From Clytia hemisphaerica (Eukaryota > Cnidaria > Hydrozoa > Leptothecata > Clytiidae), in NCBI GenBank assembly GCA_902728285.1, contig CACVBU010001120.1:62001-126000 (forward strand): 64,000 bases of DNA, given 5' to 3'. This document shows, one piece after another, positions 10,901-25,900 of this stretch; within the stretch, counting starts at the first letter, position 1, and each line of letters begins with the position of its first letter. The notes under the pieces are model-generated. The model was not told the origin of the DNA. It saw only the letters and a program-made list of their open reading frames with translations, and made no database searches. The position numbers and the translations under genes are program-made.

Positions 10901-13900
10901 AATTCTTTGAAATTGAATAAGCTATACGGATAAAATACAAAATCTTTCTATTACTACAAGGTCTAAACAACAACAAATAATTAAAAAGCGGACTCCATGA
11001 TAATTTAGACTTCAGAATATTCAAGTTCAAAGAGGTTCCGAATGCCACCGCTGAAAAATATGAATTAAAGTGCAAGATAAGCAACGGTTATGAGGGTACG
11101 TTATGAATGGTGAACGCGTATGTGCAGAGTTTATTGGCTACGTTAGAGTAAAGTTAGTGGCTGCTCACTCGAGTCGAGTTAACTTATAATTAAGGCCCCC
11201 AGCGGTTTGTGTGAATGTGTGAATGGGCTTTTTCACTTGCGTGAATGCGTGAAAATTAAAAAAAAATTGCATGAATGCGTGAATTGAAGGTCGGCTGGAG
11301 GGCTTCAATGAAGGTTCTGACACAAAAGATATTATACCATTGTCTGTCTCAGTAACCTGCTGATAAATTTCCTTCTTACCTTTTTCTACCAACAAAAGAC
11401 CGTTTGCGATTTTTGTCATCTTTGAATTTTGCCAACATATTATCGTAAACCTCTTGGTTGAGCTTTTGTCTGAAATAGATACAAGATTTCGTTGAAACAG
11501 AGAAAATGGTAGGATGGACTTACATGAAGTTTTTGTCAAAATTTAGTCAGAGTAAATGAGATGATACTAACTTTGATTTCTTCTTTTTAACGGGAACTGG
11601 TCGCTCGACTGATTCGTGCATTGAATCTTCGCTGAAAGAGAAAAAAAGAAGGCAGTTGGAAATTTCGACCCTAATTCGATTTACTCAACCCTTTGCAAAT
11701 GAAAAATCTACCGTGAAGATACAAAAGTCTTGTGAAACGGAATTCGATAAAAATCATTTTAAGCAAGACAATAGCACGGCAAAGTATGTATTTCACACTG
11801 TGAAAAAGATTGATGATTCTTTTGGAGGCACATTCAGTCCGTCTCCACAGGTTAAATATCAGAGAAAACTAAGCTGTGGTTTTCCCGGTGAGCAAAATAA
11901 CAATGCGAAGTATGCACTACATACGTTTGATTGTGAGTTTTGATGAAGATGATGATGACACAAACGACAAAAATCACAACAGTTGGTACAGCACTGGTGT
12001 ACACAAGCCATGCAGGGTGGTCATGCTTCTTTCTGTGCACGTGTTGTTCTGGTAGCTCCCCACTACTCGGCTGCAATGTTGATTTGGAAGCTCTTGGCGT
12101 TGGAGGGATATCGTAAGTACGCGCGTTCTGATCGATCGAGTTCGTTTGAGATGCGTTGTCGTTATTCGTGCTGCGCTTTGCCTGATGATGGTGGAGCTGG
12201 TTTGTAATGTCCCTGTGAGAAGTATCTGAGTCTGGATAAAAGAAATCAGAAACGTTATTGTCATTGCATAAAAATCAGGTATTGTTGTCAAGAAGAACCG
12301 AAAAGAATCTGAAATTCTGGTCACCGATAAGATTCCCTTAAAAACTCTCTAATAAATCATACAAAGTAAAGATCTCCAAGCCGAGTAATTTAAGTTACGT
12401 TTCCAGTTCTATGACGAAACTCGCGTACCAGGAATTACTTGAAATTCACTTCACATCCCTATCTCAGTAGACTAGAATTTTCTTCTGATTGAGCTTTTGC
12501 TTTCGGATCTTTTATAAAATACCACATCATCCAGTATCCAACCAGGATTACTCCCGGTAGGATAAAGTTCACTCATGTCCAGTACTGAGGAAAATTTGCA
12601 CTGGTCTCCGGCGAAAGACTTTCGCAAAAGATTTATATCATTATCTCCCTAATATACCATTTTCGACTAAAGTTTCGGGGATAATGTGGTGGTCGAATTT
12701 TAGTAGCCATTCCCAGGAGTAATGCATTGGTCCAATATCATCAGTTTCTCTCCGGCGAAACGCGGTGGTCAAAACGCAAATAGATAATGTACAGTTTCGA
12801 CTACATTTTCCGGGATGATTCGGTGGTGGCTCGGGCGTCCAGAATAAGTAATTTGTCTCCGGGGAAATTCGGTGATCCAAAATCACTTAAAATCTCCGGG
12901 AAAATGCAGTGGTCAAATTAGAAGGAAATATTTGAAACACACACACCAAATATTGGTTGACGGTGGCTCGGGCGTCCAGAATAAGTAGTTTGTCTCTGGG
13001 GAAATTCGGTGGTCTAAAATCAGTCAAAATCTCCGGGAAAATGTGGTGGTCAAATTAGAAGGAGATATTTGAAACACACACACACCATATCTTGGTTGAC
13101 AGTGGCTCGGGCGTCCAGAATAAGTAGTTTATCTCCGAGGAAATTCGGTGGTCCAAAATCAGTCAAAATCTCCGGGAAAATGCGGTGGTCAAATTAGAAT
13201 GAGATATTTGAAACACACACACCATATCTTGGTTGACGATGGCTCGGGCGTCCAGAATAAGTAGTTTGTCTCTGGGGAAATTCGGTGATCCAAAATCAGT
13301 CAAAATCTCCGGGAAAATGCGGTGGTCAAATTAGAAGAAGATATTTGAAACACTCACACCATATTTTGGTTGACGGTGGCTCGGGCGTCCAGAATAAGTA
13401 ATTTGTCTCCGGGGAAATTCGGTGGTCCAAAATCACTTAAAATCTCCGGGAAAATGCGGTGGTCAAATTAGAAAGAGTTATTTGAAACACACACACCATA
13501 TCTTGGTTGACGGTGGCTCGGGCGTCCAGAATAAGTAATTTGTCTCCGGGGAAATTCGGTGGTCCAAAATCACTTAAAATCTTCGGGAAAATGCGTTGGT
13601 TAAATTAGAAAGAGATATTTGAAACACACACCATATCTTGGTTGACGATGGCTCGGGCGTCCAGAATAAGTAGTTTGTCTCCGGGGAAATTCGGTGGTCC
13701 AAAATCAGTCAAAATCTCCGGGAAAATGCGGTGGTCAAATTAGACGGAGATATTTGAAACACACACACCATATTTTGGTTGACGGTGGCTCGGGCGTCCA
13801 GAATAAGTAATTTGTCTCTGGGGAAATTCGGTGGTCCAAAATCACTTAAAATCTCCGGGAAAATGCGGTGGTCAAATTAGAAGGAGTTATTTGAAACACA

Positions 13901-16900
13901 CACACCATATCTTGGTTGACGGTGGCTCGGGTGTCCAGAATAAGTAGTTTATCCCCGGGAAATTCGGTGGTCCAAAATCACGTAAAATCTCCGGGAAAAT
14001 GCGGTGGTCAAATTAGAAGGAGTATTTGAAACACACACCCATATTGGTTGACGGTGGCTCGGGCGTCCAGAATAAGTTTGTCCCGGGAAATCGGTGGTCC
14101 AAAATCAGTCAAATCTCCGGGAAATGCGGTGGTCAATTAGAAGGAGATATTGAAACACACACAACCCATCTTGGTTGCGGTGGCTCGGGTCAAATAAGTA
14201 ATTTGTCGGGGAAATTCGGTGGTCCAAAATCAGTCTCCCGGGAAAATGCGGTGGTCAAATTAGAAGGAGTTATTTGAAACACACCACCAATTTGGTTGAC
14301 GGTGGCTCGGGCGTCCAGAATAGTAATTTTCTCCGGGGAAATTCGGTGGTCCAAAATCACTTAAACTCCGGGAAAATGCGGTGGTCAAAGAAGGAATTTG
14401 AAACACACACACCAAAATCTTGGTTGACGTGGCTCGGGTGTCAGGTCGTCCAGAATAAGTAAGTTTTGTCTCCGGGGAATTCGGTGGTCCAAAATCACTA
14501 AAATCTCCGGAAAGCGGTGGTCAAATTGAAGGAGATATTTGAAACACACACACCATATCTTGGTTGACGGTGGTTCGGGCGTCCAGAATAAGTAGTTTAT
14601 CTCCTGGGAAATTCGGTGGCCAAAATCACATAAATGCCGGGAAAATGCGGTGGTCAAATTTATTTGAAACACACACCCCTAGTGACGGGGGGGTCGGGGC
14701 GTCCAGAATAAGTCTTTCCTCGGGGAAATTCGGTGGTCCAAACAACATATGAGCTAAATTCTTATAAGAATCAAATCAATAACTCTTGATTAACAGCCAT
14801 ATACCTTTCGGTAATTAGCTTTTACAAAGTAAACAAGGGACATTGCACAATATGAGCATGTTTATTTTTCTTATAAGCATCTACTTTATAGGATTCAAAT
14901 CAGTAACTCTTCATAGACATCCATAAACTTTTCGGTAATTAGTCTTACAAAGTAAACAAGGGACGGCGCATAGTACCAGCTTATTTATTTTTCCTATAAG
15001 CACCTTCTTTATAAGAATCAAATCAATAACTCCTGGTCAACAGCCATATACCTTTCGGTAATTAGTTTTTACAAAGTAAGCAAGGAACATTGCACAATAT
15101 GAGCATGTTTAATTTTCTGATAAGCATCTACTTTATAAGAATCAAATTAATAACTCTTGACAGACAGCCATATACTTTTCGGTAATTAGTTTTTACAAAG
15201 TAAACAAAGAATAAATAAGAAATGGTCACAAGGTAAGCATTTTCTTTATAGGATCAAATATATAATTCTTGATTGAAGGTAATTTTACTTTTCGGAAATC
15301 AGTTATTACAAAGTAACAAAGGGGCGGTACACAAGGTAAGTATCAGTATTTTTCTTATATAAGCATGTTCTTTATAGGAAACTGATCACTAACTTTTGGA
15401 TTAAGTGATTTACTGTTCAGTAATCAGCTATTACGAAATTCTGGGTTCCACAGGGTTACTAGTAATGGCTCGAATTTCATTCAGGTTCTAGCCTACACAC
15501 ACCAAAACGACGGCTTGTCACTGTGCCGGGTGTATACTCGGCGCCCTAGGCCCCGCAGGGTTGCTAGTAACGGCTCGAATTTCAAACAGGTTTAACCCTT
15601 TGTGTAGAAACCTGCAAATCAATAATCTTTTCTAAAGTTTTTATACTTATTCAATAGGTAAGTATCAGTATTTTTCTTATAAGCATGTTGTTTATAAGAA
15701 ACTGATCACTAACTTTTGGATTCTTTTGGATTAAGTGATTTACTGTTCAGTAATCAGCTATTACAAAATTCTGGGTTCCACAGGGTTACTAGTAATGGCT
15801 CGAATTTCAATCAGGTTCTAGCCTACACACACCAAAACGACGGCTTGTCACTGTGCCGGGTGTATACTCGGCGCCCTAGGCCCCGCAGGGTTGCTAGTAA
15901 CGGCTCGAATTTCAATCAGGTTTAACCCTTTGTGTAGAAACCTGCAAATCAACGTTCTTTTCTAAAGTTTTTATACTCATTCAATAGCTAAATGCTAATA
16001 GGATAAGCTACACACACCAAAACGACGGCTTGTCACTGTGCCGGGTGTATACTCGGCGCCCTAGGCCCCGCAGGGTTGCTAGTAACGGCTCGAATTTTAA
16101 TCAGTTTCTAGCCTACACACACCAGAACGACGGCTTGTCACTGTGCTGGGTGTATACTCGGTGCCCTAGGCCCCACAGGGTTGTTACTAACGGCTCGAAT
16201 TTTAATCAGTTTCTAGCCTACACACACCAAAACGACGGCCTATCTCCCTCCAATTTTACCACCGCATTTTCCCGGAGATTTGATCTGATTTTGGACAAGC
16301 GAATTTCCCCAGAGACAAATCAATTATTCTATACGGCCTAGCCACGGTCAACTAAAATTTGGTAAGACTGTCTTAGATATCTCCTTTCAATTTTACCACC
16401 GTATTTTCCCAGAGATTTGGTTTGATTTTGGACTAGCGAATTTCCCCAGAGATAAATCAATAATTCTCGACGGCCGAGCCACGGTCAACTAAAATTTGGT
16501 AAGAATGTCTCAAATATCTCCTTTCAATTTTACCACCGCATTTTCCCGAAGATTTGGTCTGATTTTGGACTAGCGAATTTCCCCAGAGACTAATCAATAA
16601 TTCTGGACGGCCGAGCCACGGTCAACCAAAATTTGGTAAGAATGTCTCAAATATTTCCTTCCAATGTTACCACCGCATTTTCCCGGAGATTTGATCTGAT
16701 TTTGGACAAGCGAATTTCCCCAGAAACAAATCAATAATTCTGGACGGCCGAGCCACGGTCAACTGAAATTTGGTAAGAATGTCTCAAATATCTCCTTTCA
16801 ATTTTACCACCGCATTTTCCCGGAGATTTGATCTGATTTTGGACAAGCGAATTTCCCCAGAGACAAATCAATAATTCTCGATGGCCGAGCCACAGTCATC

Positions 16901-19900
16901 TAAAATTTGGTAAGAATATCTCAAATATCTCCTTTCAATTTTACCACCGCATTTTCCCGGAGATTTGATCTGTTTTTGGACAAGAAAATTTCCCCAGAGA
17001 CAAATCAATAATTCTCGACGGCCGAGCCACGGTCAGCTAAAATTTGGTAAAGGTCCTCAATATCTCCTTTCAATTTTACCACCGCATTTTCCCGGGATTT
17101 GATCTGATTGGACAAGCGAATTTCCCCAGAAACAAATCAATAATTCTGGACGGCCGAGCCACGTCACGGTAAAATGTCTCAAGCCGTCCTTTCTTCACCA
17201 AGGCTGATTCCCCGGGATTTGATCTGATTTTGGACAAGCGAATTCCCCAGAGACAAATCATAATTCTCGATGGCCGAGCCAGGTCAGCTAAATTTGGTAA
17301 GAATGTTCAAATCTCCTTTCAATTTTACCACCGCATTTTCCCGGAGATTTGATCTGATTTTGGACAAGCAAATTTCCCCAGAGACAAATCAATAATTCTC
17401 GACGGCCGAGCCACGGTCAACTAAAATTTGGTAAGAATGCTCAATATCTCTTTCATTTTACAACACCCGCATTTTCCCCCGGAGATTTGAATCTGATTTG
17501 GACAAGCGATTTCCCAGAACAATAAAATTTTGGACGTCCGCCACGGTCCAACTGAAAATTTGTAAGAATTTCCTAAATATCTCCTTTCAATTTTACCACC
17601 GCATTTTCCCGGAGATTTGATCTTTTTGGACTAGCGAATTTCCCCAGAGAAATCAATAATTTCGACGCCTAGCCCGGTCAACTAAAATTGGTAAGAATCT
17701 CAAATATCTCCCGGAGATTTCTATTTTAGCCGGTCACTTTGCAAATATGTTCCCGAGATTTGATCTGATTTTGGACAAGCAATTCCCCAGAGACAAATCA
17801 ATAATTCCGACGGCCGAGCCACGTAGCTAAAATTTGGTAAGAATGTCTAAATATCTCCTTTTCATTTTACCACTGCATTTTCCCGGAGATGGATCTGTTT
17901 TGACAAGCGAATTTCCGAACAAATCAATAATTCTCGACGGCCGAGCCACGGTCAGCTAAAATTTGGTAGAATGTCTCAATATCTCCTTCATGTTACCACC
18001 AGCATTTTCCCGAGATTTGATCTGATTTTGGACAAGCGAATTTCCCAAACAATCAATAATTCTCGACGGCCGAGCCACATCAGCTAAAATTGGTAAGAAT
18101 TCTCAAATATCTCCTTCAATTTTACCACCGCATTTTCCCGATTTTAATGATTTTGGGACAAGCGAATTTCCCCAGAGACAAATCAATAATTCTCGATGGC
18201 CGAGCCACAGTCAGCTAAATTGGTAGAAATTCTCAAATCTCTTTTCAATTTTACCACTGCATTTCCCGGAGATTTGATCTGATTTGAACAGCGAATTTCC
18301 CAGAGACAAATCATTAATTCAAGGTCGAGCCACGGTCACTAAATTTGGTAAGAATGTCAAATATCCCTTTCTAGTTTACCACTGCATTTTCCGGAGATTT
18401 GATCTGATTTTGGACAAGCGAATTTCCCCAGAGACAAATCAATAATTCTTGACGGCCGAGCCACGGTCAACTCAAATTTGGTAAGAATGTCTTAGATATC
18501 TCCTTTCAATTTTACCACTGCATTTTCCCGGAGATTTGATCTGATTTTGGACAAGCGAATTTCCCCAGAGACAAATCAATAATTCTCGACGGCCGAGCCA
18601 CGGTCAACTAAAATTTGGTAAGAATGTCTCAAATATCTCCTTTCAATTTTACCACTGCATTTTCCCGGAGATTTGATCTGATTTTGGACAAGCGAATTTC
18701 CCCAGAGACAAATCAATAATTCTCGACGGCCGAGCCACGGTCAACTAAAATTTGGTAAGAATGTCTCAAATATCTCCTTTCAATTTTACCACTGCATTTT
18801 CCCGGAGATTTGATCTGATTTTGGACAAGCGAATTTCCCCAGAGACAAATCAATAATTCTCGACGGCCGAGCCACGGTCAGCTAAAATTTGGTAAGAATG
18901 TCTCAAATATCTCCTTTCAATTTTACCACCGCATTTTCCCGGAGATTTGATCTGATTTTGGACAAGCGAATTTCCCCAGAGACAAATCAATAATTCTCGA
19001 CGGCCGAGCCACGGTCAACTAAAATTTGGTAAGAATGTCTCAAATATCTCCTTTCAATTTTACCACTGCATTTTCCCGGAGATTTGATCTGATTTTGGAC
19101 AAGCGAATTTCCCCAGAGACAAATCAATAATTCTCGACGGCCGAGCCACGGTCAACTAAAATTTGGTAAGAATGTCTCAAATATCTCCTTTCAATTTTAC
19201 CACCGCATTTTCCCGGAGATTTGATCTGATTTTGGACAAGCGAATTTCCCCAGAGACAAATCAATAATTCTCGACGGCCGAGCCACGGTCAACTAAAATT
19301 TGGTAAGAATGTCTCAAATATCTCCTTTCAATTTTACCACCGCATTTTCCCGGAGATTTGATCTGATTTTGGACAAGCGAATTTCCCCAGAGACAAATCA
19401 ATAATTCTCGACGGCCGAGCCACGGTCAACTAAAATTTGGTAAGAATGTCTTCAAATATCTCCTTTCAATTTTACCACCGCATTTTCCCGGAGATTTGAT
19501 CTGATTTTGGACAAGCGAATTTCCCCAGAGACAAATCAATAATTCTCGACGGCCGAGCCACGGTCAACTAAAATTTGGTAAGAATGTCTTCAAATATCTC
19601 CTTTCAATTTTACCACCGCATTTTCCCGGAGATTTGATCTGATTTTGGACAAGCGAATTTCCCCAGAGACAAATCAATAATTCTCGACGGCCGAGCCACG
19701 GTCAACTAAAATTTGGTAAGAATGTCTCAAATATCTCCTTTCAATTTTACCACCGCATTTTCCCGGAGATTTGATCTGATTTTGGACAAGCGAATTTCCC
19801 CAGAGACAAATCAATAATTCTCGACGGCCGAGCCACGGTCAACTAAAATTTGGTAAGAATGTCTTAAATATCTCCTTTCAATTTTACCACCGCATTTTCC

Positions 19901-22900
19901 CGGAGATTTGATCTGATTTTGGACAAGCGAATTTCCCCAGAGACAAATCAATAATTCTCGACGGCCGAGCCACGGTCAACTAAAATTTGGTAAGAATGTC
20001 TTAAATATCTCCTTTCAATTTTACCACCGCATTTTCCCGGAGATTTGATCTGATTTTGGACAAGCGAATTTCCCCAGAGACAAATCAATAATTCTCGACG
20101 GCCGAGCCACGGTCAACTAAAATTTGGTAAGAATGTCTTAAATATCTCCTTTCAATTTTACCACCGCATTTTCCCGGAGATTTGATCTGATTTTGGACTA
20201 GCGAATTTCCCCAGAGACAAATCAATAATTCTCGACGGCCGAGCCACGGTCAACTAAAATTTGGTAAGAATGTCTTAAATATCTCCTTTCAATTTTACCA
20301 CCTGCATTTTCCCGGAGATTTGATCTGATTTTGGACAAGCGAATTTCCCCAGAGACAAATCAATAATTCTCGACGGCCGAGCCACGGTCAACTAAAATTT
20401 GGTAAGAATGTCTTAAATATCTCCTTTCAATTTTACCACCGCATTTTCCCGGAGATTTGGTCTGATTTTGGACAAGCGAATTTCCCCAGAGACAAATCAA
20501 TAATTCTCGACGGCCGAGCCACGGTCAACTAAAATTTGGTAAGAATGTCTCAAATATCTCCTTTCAATTTTACCACCGCATTTTCCCGGAGATTTGATCT
20601 GATTTTGGACAAGCGAATTTCCCCAGAGACAAATCAATAATTCTCGACGGCCGAGCCACGGTCAACTAAAATTTGGTAAGAATGTCTCAAATATCTCCTT
20701 TCAATTTTACCACCGCATTTTCCCGGAGATTTGATCTGATTTTGGACAAGCGAATTTCCCCAGAGACAAATCAATAATTCTCGACGGCCGAGCCACGGTC
20801 AACTAAAATTTGGTAAGAATGTCTTCAAATATCTCCTTTCAATTTTACCACCGCATTTTCCCGGAGATTTGATCTGATTTTGGACAAGCGAATTTCCCCA
20901 GAGACAAATCAATAATTCTCGACGGCCGAGCCACGGTCAACTAAAATTTGGTAAGAATGTCTTCAAATATCTCCTTTCAATTTTACCACCGCATTTTCCC
21001 GGAGATTTGATCTGATTTTGGACAAGCGAATTTCCCCAGAGACAAATCAATAATTCTCGACGGCCGAGCCACGGTCAACTAAAATTTGGTAAGAATGTCT
21101 TAAATATCTCCTTTCAATTTTACCACCGCATTTTCCCGGAGATTTGGTCTGATTTTGGACAAGCGAATTTCCCCAGAGACAAATCAATAATTCTCGACGG
21201 CCGAGCCACGGTCAACTAAAATTTGGTAAGAATGTCTCAAATATCTCCTTTCAATTTTACCACCGCATTTTCCCGGAGATTTGATCTGATTTTGGACAAG
21301 CGAATTTCCCCAGAGACAAATCAATAATTCTCGACGGCCGAGCCACGGTCAACTAAAATTTGGTAAGAATGTCTTCAAATATCTCCTTTCAATTTTACCA
21401 CCGCATTTTCCCGGAGATTTGATCTGATTTTGGACAAGCGAATTTCCCCAGAGACAAATCAATAATTCTCGACGGCCGAGCCACGGTCAACTAAAATTTG
21501 GTAAGAATGTCTCAAATATCTCCTTTCAATTTTACCACCGCATTTTCCCGGAGATTTGATCTGATTTTGGACAAGCGAATTTCCCCAGAGACAAATCAAT
21601 AATTCTCGACGGCCGAGCCACGGTCAACTAAAATTTGGTAAGAATGTCTCAAATATCTCCTTTCAATTTTACCACCGCATTTTCCCGGAGATTTGATCTG
21701 ATTTTGGACAAGCGAATTTCCCCAGAGACAAATCAATAATTCTCGACGGCCGAGCCACGGTCAACTAAAATTTGGTAAGAATGTCTCAAATATCTCCTTT
21801 CAATTTTACCACCGCATTTTCCCGGAGATTTGGTCTGATTTTGGACAAGCGAATTTCCCCAGAGACAAATCAATAATTCTCGACGGCCGAGCCACGGTCA
21901 ACTAAAATTTGGTAAGAATGTCTCAAATATCTCCTTTCAATTTTACCACCGCATTTTCCCGGAGATTTGATCTGATTTTGGACAAGCGAATTTCCCCAGA
22001 GACAAATCAATAATTCTCGACGGCCGAGCCACGGTCAACTAAAATTTGGTAAGAATGTCTCAAATATCTCCTTTCAATTTTACCACCGCATTTTCCCGGA
22101 GATTTGATCTGATTTTGGACAAGCGAATTTCCCCAGAGACAAATCAATAATTCTCGACGGCCGAGCCACGGTCAACTAAAATTTGGTAAGAATGTCTTCA
22201 AATATCTCCTTTCAATTTTACCACCGCATTTTCCCGGAGATTTGGATCTGATTTTGGACAAGCGAATTTCCCCAGAGACAAATCAATAATTCTCGACGGC
22301 CGAGCCACGGTCAACTAAAATTTGGTAAGAATGTCTCAAATATCTCCTTTCAATTTTACCACCGCATTTTCCCGGAGATTTGATCTGATTTTGGACAAGC
22401 GAATTTCCCCAGAGACAAATCAATAATTCTCGACGGCCGAGCCACGGTCAACTAAAATTTGGTAAGAATGTCTTCAAATATCTCCTTTCAATTTTACCAC
22501 CTGCATTTTCCCGGAGATTTGATCTGATTTTGGACAAGCGAATTTCCCCAGAGACAAATCAATAATTCTCGACGGCCGAGCCACGGTCAACTAAAATTTG
22601 GTAAGAATGTCTCAAATATCTCCTTTCAATTTTACCACCGCATTTTCCCGGAGATTTGATCTGATTTTGGACAAGCGAATTTCCCCAGAGACAAATCAAT
22701 AATTCTCGACGGCCGAGCCACGGTCAACTAAAATTTGGTAAGAATGTCTCAAATATCTCCTTTCAATTTTACCACCGCATTTTCCCGGAGATTTGATCTG
22801 ATTTTGGACAAGCGAATTTCCCCAGAGACAAATCAATAATTCTCGACGGCCGAGCCACGGTCAACTAAAATTTGGTAAGAATGTCTCAAATATCTCCTTT

Positions 22901-25900
22901 CAATTTTACCACCGCATTTTCCCGGAGATTTGATCTGATTTTGGACAAGCGAATTTCCCCAGAGACAAATCAATAATTCTCGACGGCCGAGCCACGGTCA
23001 GCTAAAATTTGGTAAGAATGTCTCAAATATCTCCTTTCAATTTTACCACCGCATTTTCCCGGAGATTTGATCTGATTTTGGACAAGCGAATTTCCCCAGA
23101 GACAAATCAATAATTCTCGACGGCCGAGCCACGGTCAACTAAAATTTGGTAAGAATGTCTCAAATATCTCCTTTCAATTTTACCACCGCATTTTCCCGGA
23201 GATTTGATCTGATTTTGGACAAGCGAATTTCCCCAGAGACAAATCAATAATTCTCGACGGCCGAGCCACGGTCAACTAAAATTTGGTAAGAATGTCTCAA
23301 ATATCTCCTTTCAATTTTACCACCGCATTTTCCCGGAGATTTGATCTGATTTTGGACAAGCGAATTTCCCCAGAGACAAATCAATAATTCTCGACGGCCG
23401 AGCCACGGTCAAGCTAAAATTTGGTAAGAATGTCTTAAATATCTCCTTTCAATTTTACCACCGCATTTTCCCGGAGATTTGATCTGATTTTGGACAAGCG
23501 AATTTCCCCAGAGACAAATCAATAATTCTCGACGGCCGAGCCACGGTCAACTAAAATTTGGTAAGAATGTCTCAAATATCTCCTTTCAATTTTACCACCG
23601 CATTTTCCCGGAGATTTGATCTGATTTTGGACAAGCGAATTTCCCCAGAGACAAATCAATAATTCTCGACGGCCGAGCCACGGTCAACTAAAATTTGGTA
23701 AGAATGTCTCAAATATCTCCTTTCAATTTTACCACCGCATTTTCCCGGAGATTTGATCTGATTTTGGACAAGCGAATTTCCCCAGAGACAAATCAATAAT
23801 TCTCGACGGCCGAGCCACGGTCAGCTAAAATTTGGTAAGAATGTCTCAAATATCTCCTTTCAATTTTACCACCTGCATTTTCCCGGAGATTTGATCTGAT
23901 TTTGGACAAGCGAATTTCCCCAGAGACAAATCAATAATTCTCGACGGCCGAGCCACGGTCAACTAAAATTTGGTAAGAATGTCTCAAATATCTCCTTTCA
24001 ATTTTACCACCGCATTTTCCCGGAGATTTGATCTGATTTTGGACGAGCGAATTTCCCCAGAGACAAATCAATAATTCTCGACGGCCGAGCCACGGTCAAC
24101 TAAAATTTGGTAAGAATGTCTTCAAATATCTCCTTTCAATTTTACCACCGCATTTTCCCGGAGATTTGATCTGATTTTGGACAAGCGAATTTCCCCAGAG
24201 ACAAATCAATAATTCTCGACGGCCGAGCCACGGTCAACTAAAATTTGGTAAGAATGTCTCAAATATCTCCTTTCAATTTTACCACCGCATTTTCCCGGAG
24301 ATTTGATCTGATTTTGGACAAGCGAATTTCCCCAGAGACAAATCAATAATTCTCGACGGCCGAGCCACGGTCAGCTAAAATTTGGTAAGAATGTCTCAAA
24401 TATCTCCTTTCAATTTTACCACCGCATTTTCCCGGAGATTTGATCTGATTTTGGACAAGCGAATTTCCCCAGAGACAAATCAATAATTCTCGACGGCCGA
24501 GCCACGGTCAACTAAAATTTGGTAAGAATGTCTTAAATATCTCCTTTCAATTTTACCACCGCATTTTCCCGGAGATTTGATCTGATTTTGGACAAGCGAA
24601 TTTCCCCAGAGACAAATCAATAATTATCGACGGCCGAGCCACGGTCAACTATCAACTAAAATTTGGTAAGAATGTCTCAAATATCTCCTTTCAATTTTAC
24701 CACCGCATTTTCCCGGAGATTTGATCTGATTTTGGACAAGCGAATTTCCCCAGAGACAAATCAATAATTCTCGACGGCCGAGCCACGGTCAACTAAAATT
24801 TGGTAAGAATGTCTCAAATATCTCCTTTCAATTTTACCACTGCATTTTCCCGGAGATTTGATCTGATTTTGGACAAGCGAATTTCCCCAGAGACAAATCA
24901 ATAATTCTCGACGGCCGAGCCACGGTCAACTAAAATTTGGTAAGAATGTCTCAAATATCTCCTTTCAATTTTACCACCTGCATTTTCCCGGAGATTTGAT
25001 CTGATTTTGGACAAGCGAATTTCCCCAGAGACAAATCAATAATTCTCGACGGCCGAGCCACGGTCAACTAAAATTTGGTAAGAATGTCTCAAATATCTCC
25101 TTTCTATTTTACCACTGCATTTTCCCGGAGATTTGATCTGATTTTGGACAAGCGAATTTCCCCAGAGACAAATCAATAATTCTCGACGGCCGAGCCACGG
25201 TCAGCTAAAATTTGGTAAGAATGTCTCAAATATCTCCTTTCAATTTTACCACCGCATTTTCCCGGAGATTTGATCTGATTTTGGACGAGCGAATTTCCCC
25301 AGAGACAAATCAATAATTCTCGACGGCCGAGCCACGGTCAACTAAAATTTGGTAAGAATGTCTCAAATATCTCCTTTCAATTTTACCACTGCATTTTCCC
25401 GGAGATTTGATCTGATTTTGGACAAGCGAATTTCCCCAGAGACAAATCAATAATTCTCGACGGCCGAGCCACGGTCAGCTAAAATTTGGTAAGAATGTCT
25501 CAAATATCTCCTTTCAATTTTACCACCGCATTTTCCCGGAGATTTGATCTGATTTTGGACGAGCGAATTTCCCCAGAGACAAATCAATAATTCTCGACGG
25601 CCGAGCCACGGTCAACTAAAATTTGGTAAGAATGTCTCAAATATCTCCTTTCTATTTTACCACTGCATTTTCCCGGAGATTTGATCTGATTTTGGACAAG
25701 CGAATTTCCCCAGAGACAAATCAATAATTATCGACGGCCGAGCCACGGTCAACTATCAACTAAAATTTGGTAAGAATGTCTCAAATATCTCCTTTCAATT
25801 TTACCACCGCATTTTCCCGGAGATTTGATATGATTTTGGACGAGCGAATTTCCCCAGAGACAAATCAATAATTCTCGACGGCCGAGCCACGGTCAACTAA

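Noticed and set aside
14026-17261. Open frames across the satellites (for example 15,716-16,341 and 17,076-17,261)
   Set aside because: They follow the repeat period, exist in both directions and are translations of tandem repeats.
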